Below are positions 1 through 9,826 of a stretch of DNA of 64,000 nt, one piece after another. The position numbers and the translations under genes were made by a program. The stretch is taken from contig MPNW01000186.1 of NCBI GenBank assembly GCA_011800805.1, positions 1 through 64,000 on the forward strand. The letters are read 5' to 3'. A model generated the notes under the pieces. That model did no database searches. It had not been told where the DNA came from and was given only the letters and a program-made list of their open reading frames with translations. Positions within the stretch are counted from its first letter, which is position 1, and every line of letters starts with the position of its first letter. This DNA is from Hirudo medicinalis. Its lineage: Eukaryota; Annelida; Clitellata; Hirudinida; Hirudinidae.

Positions 1-211
1 GCATCTAAACTACATTCAAAGGCAATCTTAATAGTCCTGTCAACAAATATAACTGTTTCATTTGTTTTCTGCTGGTCAGTTATAAAACCATCTAATTGGA
101 TTAAAAGATATTTAACGATTCAAGAATATTATTCCATGATGACAGAAATAAATTCTTTACATTGTCAAATATTTACTAATATTTGAAAAGCTATTCCATT
201 ATAAAACATAC

Positions 212-538
212 CATTGCATATAAGTTTGTAAACCCTTTGACTTGGGTTGGTACTTTTGTAAACTTTTGGTCAACGGCATCTGATATGTTATGAGCAGGAT
301 CAGTGGAAATGATCAGAACAGACTCCCGAACTTTAGATAGCTGTACAGCTAAGCTACAACTAAAATAACAATTATGATTAACTTTTATTGAATTGAGCCG
401 AATCATGTAATGTGTTCAAGTGACAGTATTGTCATACCTGCATGTAGTTTTACCCACTCCACCCTTTCCTCCGACAAATATCCATTTCAACAAAGTTTGT
501 TCAATAATATTCTTTAGAGATGGGTCCACAGCGTCCAT
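212..538 (-). CDS. ASNA1: ATPase ASNA1/GET3, first two exons (partial)
   Basis: ASNA1/GET3 is the cytosolic ATPase that receives tail-anchored membrane proteins and delivers them to the ER receptor. Exon 1 (438-538) starts [10 protein letters not shown] and carries the deviant Walker A loop [10 protein letters not shown] typical of the GET3/ArsA family. Exon 2 (212-359) continues [19 protein letters not shown] and the switch motif DPAHN. The junction is clean: exon 1 ends in AG before GTATGA, exon 2 begins after TTTTAG and rebuilds a Ser codon. Exon 2 ends in a GTATGT donor with one base of the next codon. No continuation (the EIDPS region of the family) is visible in bases 1-205, so the rest lies beyond the left edge. 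Identity is firm because residues around the nucleotide site match the family almost word for word. Confidence 0.95.
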
Positions 539-2130
539 GACTAACTTTTAGATAAGGTAAGACTATTGCCGATTTAAGGGGAAATGACTAGCAATGAGAA
601 GCCTGTCGAACGAGTAAACCGATCATATATAAGAGATGAGACTTTTGCTTAACAAATTGTTTCACATAAACATTTGAGATAGTATAAAAATACATTAACT
701 TTCATAGTGAACCCTTATAATCTATGCTGTATAATGTTAATCATGCGAAAAAATCTATTTTTTTGATGGAATATTTATACAAGGACGCAATTTAAGATTT
801 TCCCATGGAATGACAATCTATCGCCAATCTGATGAAATGATCTTTTTAAAATTATTTTTTAATATTTATATTATATATTAATTGCTTTAACAATGTGTCT
901 ATAATTTAATTATGTGTCTATGCTTAGCTAAACTTTTTTTCAAAAGTACTTTTCATCATTTAATATGTAAATATTAATTCTAATTTCCAGAAATTCTAAT
1001 AAAGTTCTATTTATTATGAGTGGGGAAACTATTAGAATAAAACAGTAATTTAAAACTATGTGCGATTGCGCCCCAATGCCCGCAATTTGCGGTCAGCGGC
1101 GTAGCGATGTTGAAGTACAACTTCTTGAAGTATATCTTACATGTATTGCCAGCTCGTTGGTGGGATCTAATCGAATGAGCGAATTCCAGGAAAACCAGAA
1201 AATGATCTGATCCTGCACAGCAATTTGATGGAAAGGATTGTGTTGGACCAAACGCCGAAGTTCAACTCATAGAAAAGCGTTAGCAACTGCAATTAATTAG
1301 TTAGGACTTCACAGTACCTTGTTTAACAAACAAAAACTATTCCTTGATTATTAGTATACAGTTATTTTATTGTAACAGCCATGCCTGTCGACGGAGGATG
1401 GAGAGAATGATCTCCGTGGGAGGTTAATCCAGGCGTAGCAAACTTTGAAGTTGTCAACAGAAAAAGAACCTGCTCGAATCATGAGCCACCTTAGTACGTT
1501 GGTAAAGAATGAAATTTTATTTATTATCAAATGAGATTCGATATTCCTGTTGAAATATTTCTTAAAAAAGCATCTGTTCGTTTTTATATTTAAATAATTA
1601 GACACTAATATCTCTATTATACTTTTGCGGTGCTTCTGGTGGAAAATGAAATTAATTTTAATTTAAAATTAGACAGACTATAGACCCAAAGAGTACCATA
1701 AAGTATGAAACACCTGTTTGTTACTCTTTGCGAAGGGCTTGAAAACAACTAGATAATTCGGCCTGTTTCGGACAAGACAAGAGTCTCCGAGATTTTGATT
1801 TCAACTTTGATTCTGGATTTGTTTGACCAGAAGGTAACTTCAATTGGTTATATAAACGTTTGCATTTACTCAATTAAGTGAAAAGTGTCACTATTAAGTG
1901 ACTTATTAAGTGAAAATTCTAAGCAGCCTTTGCAGCATTTTTACATTTTGTAGAAACTAAGTATTTTGTAGAAACTTTTGCATACTGTCTATTGAACCAA
2001 ACTAAATGTTAATTTGTACTTCATCGTTTAGTGAGGTGAATTTAACAGCTTTTCCTGTCAATTCAAGGAGTGCTACTGAAGTTTGCAAAAGCCATTTCCT
2101 GCCAAAGAAAGAGGGCGACAAGACGAAGCT

Positions 2131-2692
2131 ATGGATCCACACCAGATAGTGTTAGAGCTCTTGCGTCTCCGCTTAATCTTCAGTAAGTCCTTCTTCAAAC
2201 TAAAAACGAGGCGATCCCTCCCAATACACGTTCTCGATCAGTTCCGACTGTTCAAGCCAGCGAAGGGAAAGATGAGACGTTTCCTCTACAAGGCGGCCTT
2301 GGGGAATGGAATCAGAGTCAATATTTTTAGCTCTGGAAGGATAACGATATACGGCACCAACAATTTGGTGGTTGCTAGAAGGATTGCTGATTACATCCTC
2401 AGCCTCTTCCCATACGAGTATGTCAATATTGAGGAAGATGTATCATTAGTATTGGGGTATGGGCGAACCTGGTTGAATGACATTGACTTCGAAACTGACC
2501 ACCAACAGAGGTGTGATTACTGCGCCGAACTATAATGAATCCGTCACAATTGTTTTCAATGACCAGAATGATGAGAGAAGGTGCTCCTTCCAAATTTTTA
2601 GGAGCGGCAAGATATTCATAAAAGCGCAAAACATGGATTTGGCGCGTGACCTCTTGGGGAACATTGTGACACTGAACGGGATCGTTCCATAA
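2131..2692 (+). CDS. Two-repeat protein resembling a diverged TBP fold
   Basis: Read straight, two ORFs in different frames overlap here. Removing 2457-2508 (GTATGG...CAACAG, 52 nt) joins them in frame and gives a single 169-residue protein from ATG 2131 to TAA 2692. The protein holds two similar segments, about residues 60-90 and 134-163: VNIFSSGRITIYGTNN then ARRIADYIL, and FQIFRSGKIFIKAQN then ARDLLGNIV. Both follow the pattern F-x-S-G-[RK]-I-x-I, about ten residues, A-R. The size, the twofold repeat and the F-S-S-G-[KR] strand followed by an Ala/Arg-rich helix are those of the saddle-shaped TATA-binding protein core. Outside this pattern the match is weak, and the DNA-contacting phenylalanines cannot be assigned. 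An upstream exon is possible, since an acceptor-like TTCCTGTCAATTCAAG precedes 2069. Function is unknown; the TBP relation is my inference. Confidence 0.55.
2457..2508 (+). other. Predicted 52-nt intron in the TBP-like gene
   Basis: It begins GTATGG and ends ACCAACAG. Its removal turns ...VSLVLG in frame 1 into GGVITAPNYNES in frame 2 without a stop. At 52 nt it is short, but similarly small introns occur elsewhere in the window (66 nt in PIGK). Confidence 0.6.
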
Positions 2693-3077
2693 AGTGCGCA
2701 TGATTTTTTTATAGCATGAAACCTTAAACTTTGTATACATGTTTTTGTTTCGTCGACTCACCCACCACTATTCACCGTTCATATAATCATTGGTTTTAAA
2801 ATTGGCGGATCCTTCTGAATGCATTATGTTACATCAGAACAAATGCTTGACAATAACGTCGTTGATGCGGTGTTAACAACGCTTGATATTTTCATATTTT
2901 TGTGTATTTCCATAAAAAGTTACACAAGAAAAACCCGATAGTTGTCTTCATTAATTTAACATTTTTCTTCGTTTCTTTTTTTGATGACCTGCAAATTTAT
3001 AAGAAAAAAGCCAATGATACTAAAGTTAATAACAATAAAAATAGTAATTACAACCGAGCGACTGTTCTTTCGCATTA

Positions 3078-4174
3078 AATCGTAACTGTAGTGATGTAAC
3101 ATTGAATATCTCCAAGAGCTGGAAGAACATTTAATTGTAAATCAGTTCTGGCTTCAAAAAGGCTCTTGTTTGTCAACACATGGAAAAGTCAATAAATAGC
3201 AAAAAATACTCACTGTTAGAACTCTTTCATGTTTAGTGACAGATGGATCAGTCCAATAAAATAAGTAAAACGCACTAAATTTCCACATTCTGCACACCAA
3301 GATATGTTTTAGGTATATAGCGGATAAGCTTGAATGAGGATTCGCCGCAATGTATGACAGCATGTATCTGTATAGCTCCTCGTAATGGTTCTGAATTTGC
3401 GGAATTGTGAACATTTATGACACAAAAAAAAAAGGAATTCATGTTGCAAGGTTTGCTCACAAACTCAATCCATCTAGTGCAGTTTACTCCCGTTTTCTGA
3501 TGAATAAAAGACAACTTTTAAATACACGACCTCGCGTTGCATAATCGGCAATTCTTACCAAATCAAATAAAGTAGAACTGACGAGCAGATTGGCCATTTT
3601 CCTTAAGTAAGAAAAAAACTTAATCACGAATTTGATTTTCCGTTAGGAATTTATAAAAAAATTATTTTGAAAACGAACATCACAAAATCTTCGCTCCAAT
3701 TGTGAGAATAATTTTTAATAAAGCTGTACAAAAAGTTGTTAAATAATTGCCAATTTATTTAAAAATTGTTGCTTTGCCAAATATGTTCTCACTTGTGACG
3801 AAACCTTAATTCCTGATTCCTCAGGGACACAGTTCTAAAGTACCATTTGAAGTAAATCAAAGTGATCTACAAATCGATGTCGCTCAAATCAATAAACTGG
3901 TGACTATTTTATGATTAACAGGTTAATGCTAAATTTATGTTCACTACCTACCTCCTCCACTTCGCGCCACTGAGTGATGGTCATCGATTTTGGAAAATCA
4001 AGAAATAAATAATGGCCCAATAATTCGAACTTTTTTATATAGGAAAGTGATGAACTGGAATGTTTTATCAAATTCATTCTTGATTCCAGGATACGAAATG
4101 AGCCAATCTTAAGGAGTTTCAATGAATTTAAAATTTTAATTGACATAAATATAAATTTTGAAATTAAACCCTTT
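3078..4174 (-). pseudogene. Copy A exons of the F-box/LRR-like gene
   Basis: Counterparts of the copy B exons: 3952-4174 (SIKILNSLKLLKIGSFRILE, donor GTAGGT), ~3559-3660 (MANLLVSSTLFDL, donor GTAAGA), 3214-3390 (NHYEELYRYMLSYIAANPHS, donor GTGAGT) and ~3078-3118. The exon ORFs are open, including the place where copy B has a stop. The last exon has lost its donor: GCGAAAGA replaces the ACGTAAGA of copy B. The 5' exons are cut off by the N at 4553, and a further block at about 4375-4490 matches 8775-8899. As assembled this cannot make a complete protein. Confidence 0.4.
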
Positions 4175-4552
4175 CTGCATAATCTCTTGCATTATAAGGA
4201 ACAGTTGTGCTTCCTATATATTTCAATTTTTTGCCTCTTAGATAGCCCAGTTCGACTCTATAATAAATGAACATTGGTCAGCAAAGCGTCATTCATATTT
4301 TGCAACCATATTACAAAAGAAAGGAATGACTATGTTTGATCTGATTATATAAATACCTTGCAGCAAATACCTCAACATCCAACAAGGCAAAAAAAGACTC
4401 TCGAGGAGGGGCAAAGTTTCCACAAGTCGATGTTCAGGATTGAAGGGTTCCACTTTTTTAATGGATTTCAATTCCAAGGTCCTTCAACAGGAACTTCGTT
4501 AACGATGACAACAATAATGATATTAATAATATTAATTAACGGACTTCAGTTT

Positions 4553-4553
4553 N
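4553..4553. other. Single-base assembly gap between the duplicated units
   Basis: An isolated N directly after sequence shared with 8962. The 40 bases that follow have no counterpart in copy B, and homology to the start of copy A resumes at ~4594. The junction between the two copies is therefore not supported by continuous sequence. Confidence 0.9.
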
Positions 4554-4593
4554 AAATGGTCTTAAATATGCGGAAATATATTTTTAGTTGCAA

Positions 4594-7500
4594 AATACAT
4601 TCACTTTCTTAGTGAACCCTGACAATCTATGCTGTATAATGTTAATCATGCGAAAAATCTATTATTTTTGATGGAATATTTATACAAGAAGGACGTAATT
4701 TAAGATTTTCCCAGGGAATGACAATCTATCGCCAATCTGATGAGATGATATTTTTAAAATTATTTTTTAATATTTATATTATATATTAATTGCTTTAACA
4801 TATGTGTCTATGCTTAGCTAAACTTTTTTTCAAAAATACGTTTCATCATTTAATATGTAAATATTAATTCTAAATTCCAGAAATTCTAATAAAGTTCTCT
4901 TTATTATGAGTGGGGAAACTATTAGAATAAAACAGTAATTTAAAACTATGTGCGATTGCGCCCCAATGCTCCAATTTGCGGTCAGCGGCGTAGCGATGTT
5001 GAAGTACAACTTATTGAAGTACATCTTGTATCCAGCTCGTTGGTGGGATCTAATCGAATGAGCGTGCCAGTATAGAGGGCATGTTTCGTAGAGTTAAATA
5101 TTTTACCAATGGAGCTAAAACTTCTGATCGCCAGTAGAAGATCCAGTCATCTCTGCTGTTTCAACAATTTAAATGTTATTGGTGAACTGATTATAAAATT
5201 GACTTTAATATCAACAAATGATGGTTTCTCCATTGTCAAAATGATCCTTCTTTCTTGGCTTGATAAACCTTTAGAACGTATCGAGATCGAGGACTTGTAC
5301 TCTGCCGTCCCCAGCATACAATGAAAAGCATTGCGATGGACTGAAACTGGGTTCCATAGTCTAACTTACATGGGTTAAAATTACATGGTTTCACTCTAAA
5401 CCAATGAAATTCAGCAATCGATGGATCGTGGGCACCTTGGACATCATCGTCTGTTCCTGATGGAGTTAAACCATCTGTGAATTCCAGGAAAACCAGAAAA
5501 TGATTTGATCCTGCACAGCAATTTGATGGAAAGGATTGCGTTGGACCAAACGCCGAAGTTCAACTCATAGAAAAGCGTTAGCAACTACAATGAATTAGTT
5601 ATGACTTCACAGTACCTTGTTTGACAAAAAAAAATATTCCTTAATTATTAGTATACAGTTATTTTATTGTAACAGCTATGCCTGTCGACGGAGGATGGAG
5701 AAAATGATCTCCGTGGGAGGTTAATCCAGGCGTAGCAAACTTTGAAGTTGTCAACAGAAAAAGAACCTGCTCGAATCCTGAACCACCTCAGTACGTTGGT
5801 AGAGAATGAAATTTTATTTATTATCAAATGAGCTTCGATATTACTGTTGAAATATTTCGTAAAAAAGCATCTGTTCGTTTTTTTATATTTACATAATTAG
5901 ACACTAATATCTCTATTATACTTTTGTGGTGGAAAATGAAATTAATTTTAAATTAAAATTTATTTTAAATGAATCTATTTTGGTGGGTTTAGTTTCATTT
6001 TAAAAACCCGACAATAGACCCAAAGAGTACCATAAGGTGTACGACGAGTGAAACACGTGTTGGTTCCAGCATGTCCCAGTGTGCTGAAGTTTTTAAACAA
6101 CATAGTGGCTAGCTCGGCATGTTACTGTTATTAAATTCCAGAGAGGATTCATTATAAAATCGATTTCTCCTTGCGTTTAAAAAAAACTGGATATTTATTC
6201 GTTTGCCTTGAAACATCGTTTCAAACACTGTTTGGCAAATAGTTGGCATTAAAAGTTCTTTCCAGAAGGAGACTTCTAAGGGACTAAGACTTCTTTTTGT
6301 TAAATCAAAGTTAAACTTTTTATCCTCAACGTCGAAATATACGTCGTCCGCTTATATTTATTCTATTAAGTGAAAAATGTCACTATTAAGTAAAAATTCT
6401 GCTTTATAAGCAGCCTTCGCAGCATTTTTAAGTATTGTAGAAACTAAATTTTTATATTTTATAGAAAGCTGTTTCTCAGTTCTCAATAACGTCAAGAATC
6501 AGAGGGAGGTGGTAAAAAGCGTCTTCTCACATTCCGAGAGCTTCAAACGACAAAGGAGAGACTCAGAGGAAGGAAAGGACTAATCGTAAAGCCAGGTAAA
6601 GATTCGTTCTTCCGTTGAGACCTCTTCTTCTATTGAAATATTCCGTAAAAAAGCATCTCTTCGCTTTTTATATTTAACTAATTAGACACTGTTATCTCTA
6701 TTATACTTTTGCGATGCTTTTGGTGGAAGACTAAGTTAATTTTAATTCCTTTTGGTGGATTTTAGTTTAATTTTAAATCCCGATAATATGCCCAATGAGT
6801 ACCAAAAGGTGTTCGAGTGTTTAATAACCTGATAATTATAGCCAATCCCAAAACTCAAAGGTTTAGAAGTAACTTCTTGTCAGCTCGTTGTGTATTAGTA
6901 CAAATTAGGCAAATTGCCTCGAATTTCTAATTTTCATTTAAATCGACTATATCGTTTGTTTTGATAACTTTGCATTCAGCTGGAATTGTCGACCTTTTTT
7001 GCCAGAAATTACAATTTTTCAGCCACCCGTCTTACCTGCACAGGCCTTCTCAGACGTTAACACCATGGAGCAGTTACACGTAGGACCAAATCGCCACCAA
7101 GAAAGAGTCATGGTGGCAGAACAACTACGACATCGCCTCAACTTCCGAAAATCCTTTTATAAGTTTAGGACCACGAATCCCCTCCTCATCCAAAAGATGA
7201 ATACCCTAATTGCAAGAGAGCTGCAGGGAATAGAAGCCATTGTCTGATCTTAATGCGTAGCGGGGACATAAAAAGCAACGTTTTTAGAGGAGGCAAGTGT
7301 TGATGTACGGGCCGAACAACATGGAAAGGGCTTCTGACTAATTTCTTTAGTCGGTTGAGTTTATTTTTGTAATTCCATAAAAAGTTTAATCCGTTGGCTG
7401 TCGTCATTAATTTAAACGTTTTATCTTCACTGGCCTTTCTGACATGAAAAATGATTAAAAAAAAATAATTCTAACCAAGCAATAGTTCTTACGTGTAAAG

Positions 7501-8962
7501 TCGCAACTGCACTGATGTAATATTGGTCTCAAAGAGCTGAAACGTTGAAATATTGTTAATCAGACTGCCTTCAAAAACTCTTTTTCACAGAGAAAAATCA
7601 ATAAATATCACAAAATACTCACTGTTTGAACTCTTTCAAAATGTTCAATGGCAGATGGTTCATTCCAAGTGAAGTAGTACGTAACACCAATATACTTAAG
7701 TCTGCGAACCAAGATATATTTCAGGTATGTAGCGGATAAGCTTGAATGAGGATTCATCATAATGTAGGATAGCATGTATCTGTATAGTTCCTTGTAATCA
7801 TTCTGAATTTTCGAAATTGTGAACATTCATGACACAAAAAAAAGGAATTCATGTTGCCAGGTTTGCTCACAAACTCAGTCCATCTAGTGCAGTTTACTCC
7901 TGTTTTCTTTTGAATAAAAGACAACTTTTAAATACACGAACTCGCGTTGCATAATCGGCAATTCTTACCAAATCAAATAGAGCAGAACTGACGAGCAGAT
8001 TGGCCATTTTCCTTAAGTAAGAAAAGAACTTAATCACGAATTTGTCTTTCCATTTGAAATTTGTAAAAATTTTGAAATGTTGTCGATTTGTTGGAAAGTC
8101 AAAATGATTGAAAACGAACATCGTAAAATCTTCGCTCCAATTGTGAGAATAATGATGAATATAGCTGTAAAGAAGTTGTCAAATAATTGCCAATTAATTT
8201 AAAAATCGTTGCTTTATGAAATACGTCATCTCACTCGTGACGAATCCTTTGCTCCAAACGCGTCAGGGGCAAAGTTCTAAAGTACCATTTGAAGTAAATC
8301 AAACAGATCTACAAATCGATGTCGTTCGATGACTATTTTATGATTAACAGGTTAAAGCTAAATTTATGTTCACTGCCTACCTCCTCCACTTCGTGCCACT
8401 GATTGATGATAATTGATTTTGGAATCCTAAAAGTAAATAAATAATAGCCCTATAATTCAAACTTTTTTATGTAGGAAACCGAGGAACTGGAATGTTTGAG
8501 CAAATTCATTCGTGATTCCAGGATACGAAATGAGCCAATCTTAAGGGGTTTCAATGAATTTAAAATTTTAATTGACATAAATATAAATTTTGAAATTAAA
8601 CCCTTTCTGCATAATCTCTTGCATTATAAGGAACATTTGTGCTTCCTATATATTTCAATTTTTTGCCTCTTAGATAGCCCAGTTCGACTCTATAATAAAT
8701 GAACATTGGTCAGCAAAGCGTCATTCATATTTTGCAACCATATTACAAAAGGTTTGATCTGATTATATAAACACCTTGCAGCAAATACCTCAACATCCAA
8801 CAAGGCAAAAAAAGACTCTCGAGGAGGGGCAAAGTTTCCACAAGTCGATGTTCAGGATTGAAGGGTTCCACTTTTTTAATGGATTTCAATTCCAAGGTTC
8901 TTCAACAGGAAACTTCGTTAACGATAACAACAATAATGATATTAATAATATTAATTAACGGA
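4594..8962. repeat. Duplicated unit, copy B
   Basis: Second copy of the unit at 686-4552. It differs by an extra ~420 bp (5065-5484) between the shared sequences GAATGAGCG and AATTCCAGG. It also has an internal duplication: the ~190 bp segment at 5838-6060 recurs at 6635-6830, so that segment exists three times when copy A (1549-1720) is counted. The TBP-like gene is broken in this copy. To the right of 8962 the sequence continues into 5' exons of an F-box/LRR-like gene that are absent from copy A, where the N at 4553 interrupts. Confidence 0.85.
7065..7330 (+). pseudogene. Broken copy of the TBP-like gene (copy B)
   Basis: Starts MEQLHVGPNRHQE. The stretch LRHRLNFRKSFYKFRTTNPL matches LRLRLIFSKSFFKLKTRRSL of copy A. 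A stop follows at 7245-7247. In other frames the first repeat is still readable: IKSNVFRGGK then, after another shift, MYGPNNMERASD, matching IRVNIFSSGR and IYGTNNLVVARRIAD of copy A. The second repeat is missing. Frame loss at two points plus truncation make this a pseudogene, although it retains clear protein-level similarity to copy A. Confidence 0.7.
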
Positions 8963-9826
8963 CTTCAGTTTTTTAAGGTGCACCAAAACTTCCAAGATTG
9001 GAGGATATGAATATTTTGCATTTAGACAAAAGGTTTTTAAGGCACTTCAATGTCTTCAGGAAATCATAAAACATGGGGGCTGCCTTTGCGTCTAAGCGAA
9101 GGGACCCGGCAGAGTCGATCAAAGTCAGATGTTTTAAGGAATCGGAGCATGACGACATGTCAAATCTAGAGAAGAGATTGTGATGCTTGAGATCGATGAC
9201 AAATTTCTTCAACTTTGGCATTTTGACTAATATCTCTAAGGAAGTAGGCTGACTAGGTCCGCTTTAATAAAATTTGATGTTATTAGAAGGAGCGAAACAA
9301 GTCAATGACATTAGCTTACTCTAATCTATCCCTTTTCAATGCATTGGCAATCTCAAGAATCTCGATGGTCGATCCGAATTTGGCGATGGCATTCAGCATT
9401 GGACCTGTCAGGCGATTAGTTCGAAAGGAGAGCTGCCTGATGGGGCAATCGCTATTCGCCAAGTTCAGCAAATCATGTTCGGATAGTTTTCCGTACATCA
9501 GGTCAATGTCAGTCCAATTCAAAGCATCTCGTCTGGGGAGGCAAAGCTTGAGCAGATTGGGGGGTATTATCCAACAAATTTCAATACTTTTCAATTGGAT
9601 GTCCTGGAACAATCGTTGCGGTAACCAAATATTTTTCACTGCAATATATTTTATAAAATGTAAAATATTTAAATAAAAAAGAATTAGAAAAATCGTGTTC
9701 GAACATTGATTTTCTGTTTGGTCAAAAAATATTTGATCAAAATTGATAACGCAGCGCTCCAGCAAAGAGTCTCTTAAGGTTTTAAGTTTAAATTCCCATT
9801 TGCGTTCAGTTCTTTTTCGTTTTACT
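7493..9826 (-). pseudogene. F-box/LRR-like gene, multi-exon, probably degraded
   Basis: Exons are inferred from open segments with matching splice sites. From 5' to 3' they are: ~9700-9826 (LKTLRDSLLERCVINFDQ) and 9320-9638 (LPQRLFQDIQLKS, then short leucine-rich segments), 8964-9261 (SLKHLTLIDSAGSLRLDAKA), 8775-8899 (ETLPLLESLFLPCW), ~8370-8600, ~7969-8121 (MANLLVSSALFDL), 7623-7802 (NDYKELYRYMLSYIMMNP) and 7493-7536. The first exons have the F-box then leucine-rich look of substrate-recognition subunits of SCF ubiquitin ligases. Two lesions are visible: an in-frame TAG near 8455 where copy A reads through, and a likely one-base shift near 9030 where the LRR phrase continues in the next frame. 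The family call rests on leucine spacing only. Confidence 0.4.

Larger units (their letters stand above)
686..4552. repeat. Duplicated unit, copy A
   Basis: This ~3.9 kb block is repeated, in the same orientation, at about 4594-8962. Near-identical stretches include 704-1050 with 4611-4980, 1350-1600 with 5650-5910, and 4060-4545 with 8500-8960. The middle (about 2000-3100), which holds the plus-strand gene, is much more diverged than the ends. The right end coincides with an isolated N at 4553, so the junction between copies is not continuous sequence. The first part (540-2080) contains no gene that I can support apart from LRR-like exon relics on the minus strand around 1360-1510. Confidence 0.85.

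Noticed and set aside
4358..4612. Plus-strand frame MQQIPQHPTRQKK, present in both duplicated copies
   Set aside because: The opposite strand reads a leucine-rich exon (ETLPLLESLFLPCW) with splice sites; the plus frame runs across the N and lacks independent support.
8496..8702. Plus-strand 68-codon frame
   Set aside because: It is the antisense of the minus-strand LRR exon and is not conserved as protein between the copies.
9305..9676. 123-codon plus-strand frame
   Set aside because: Antisense to the F-box/LRR-like exon.
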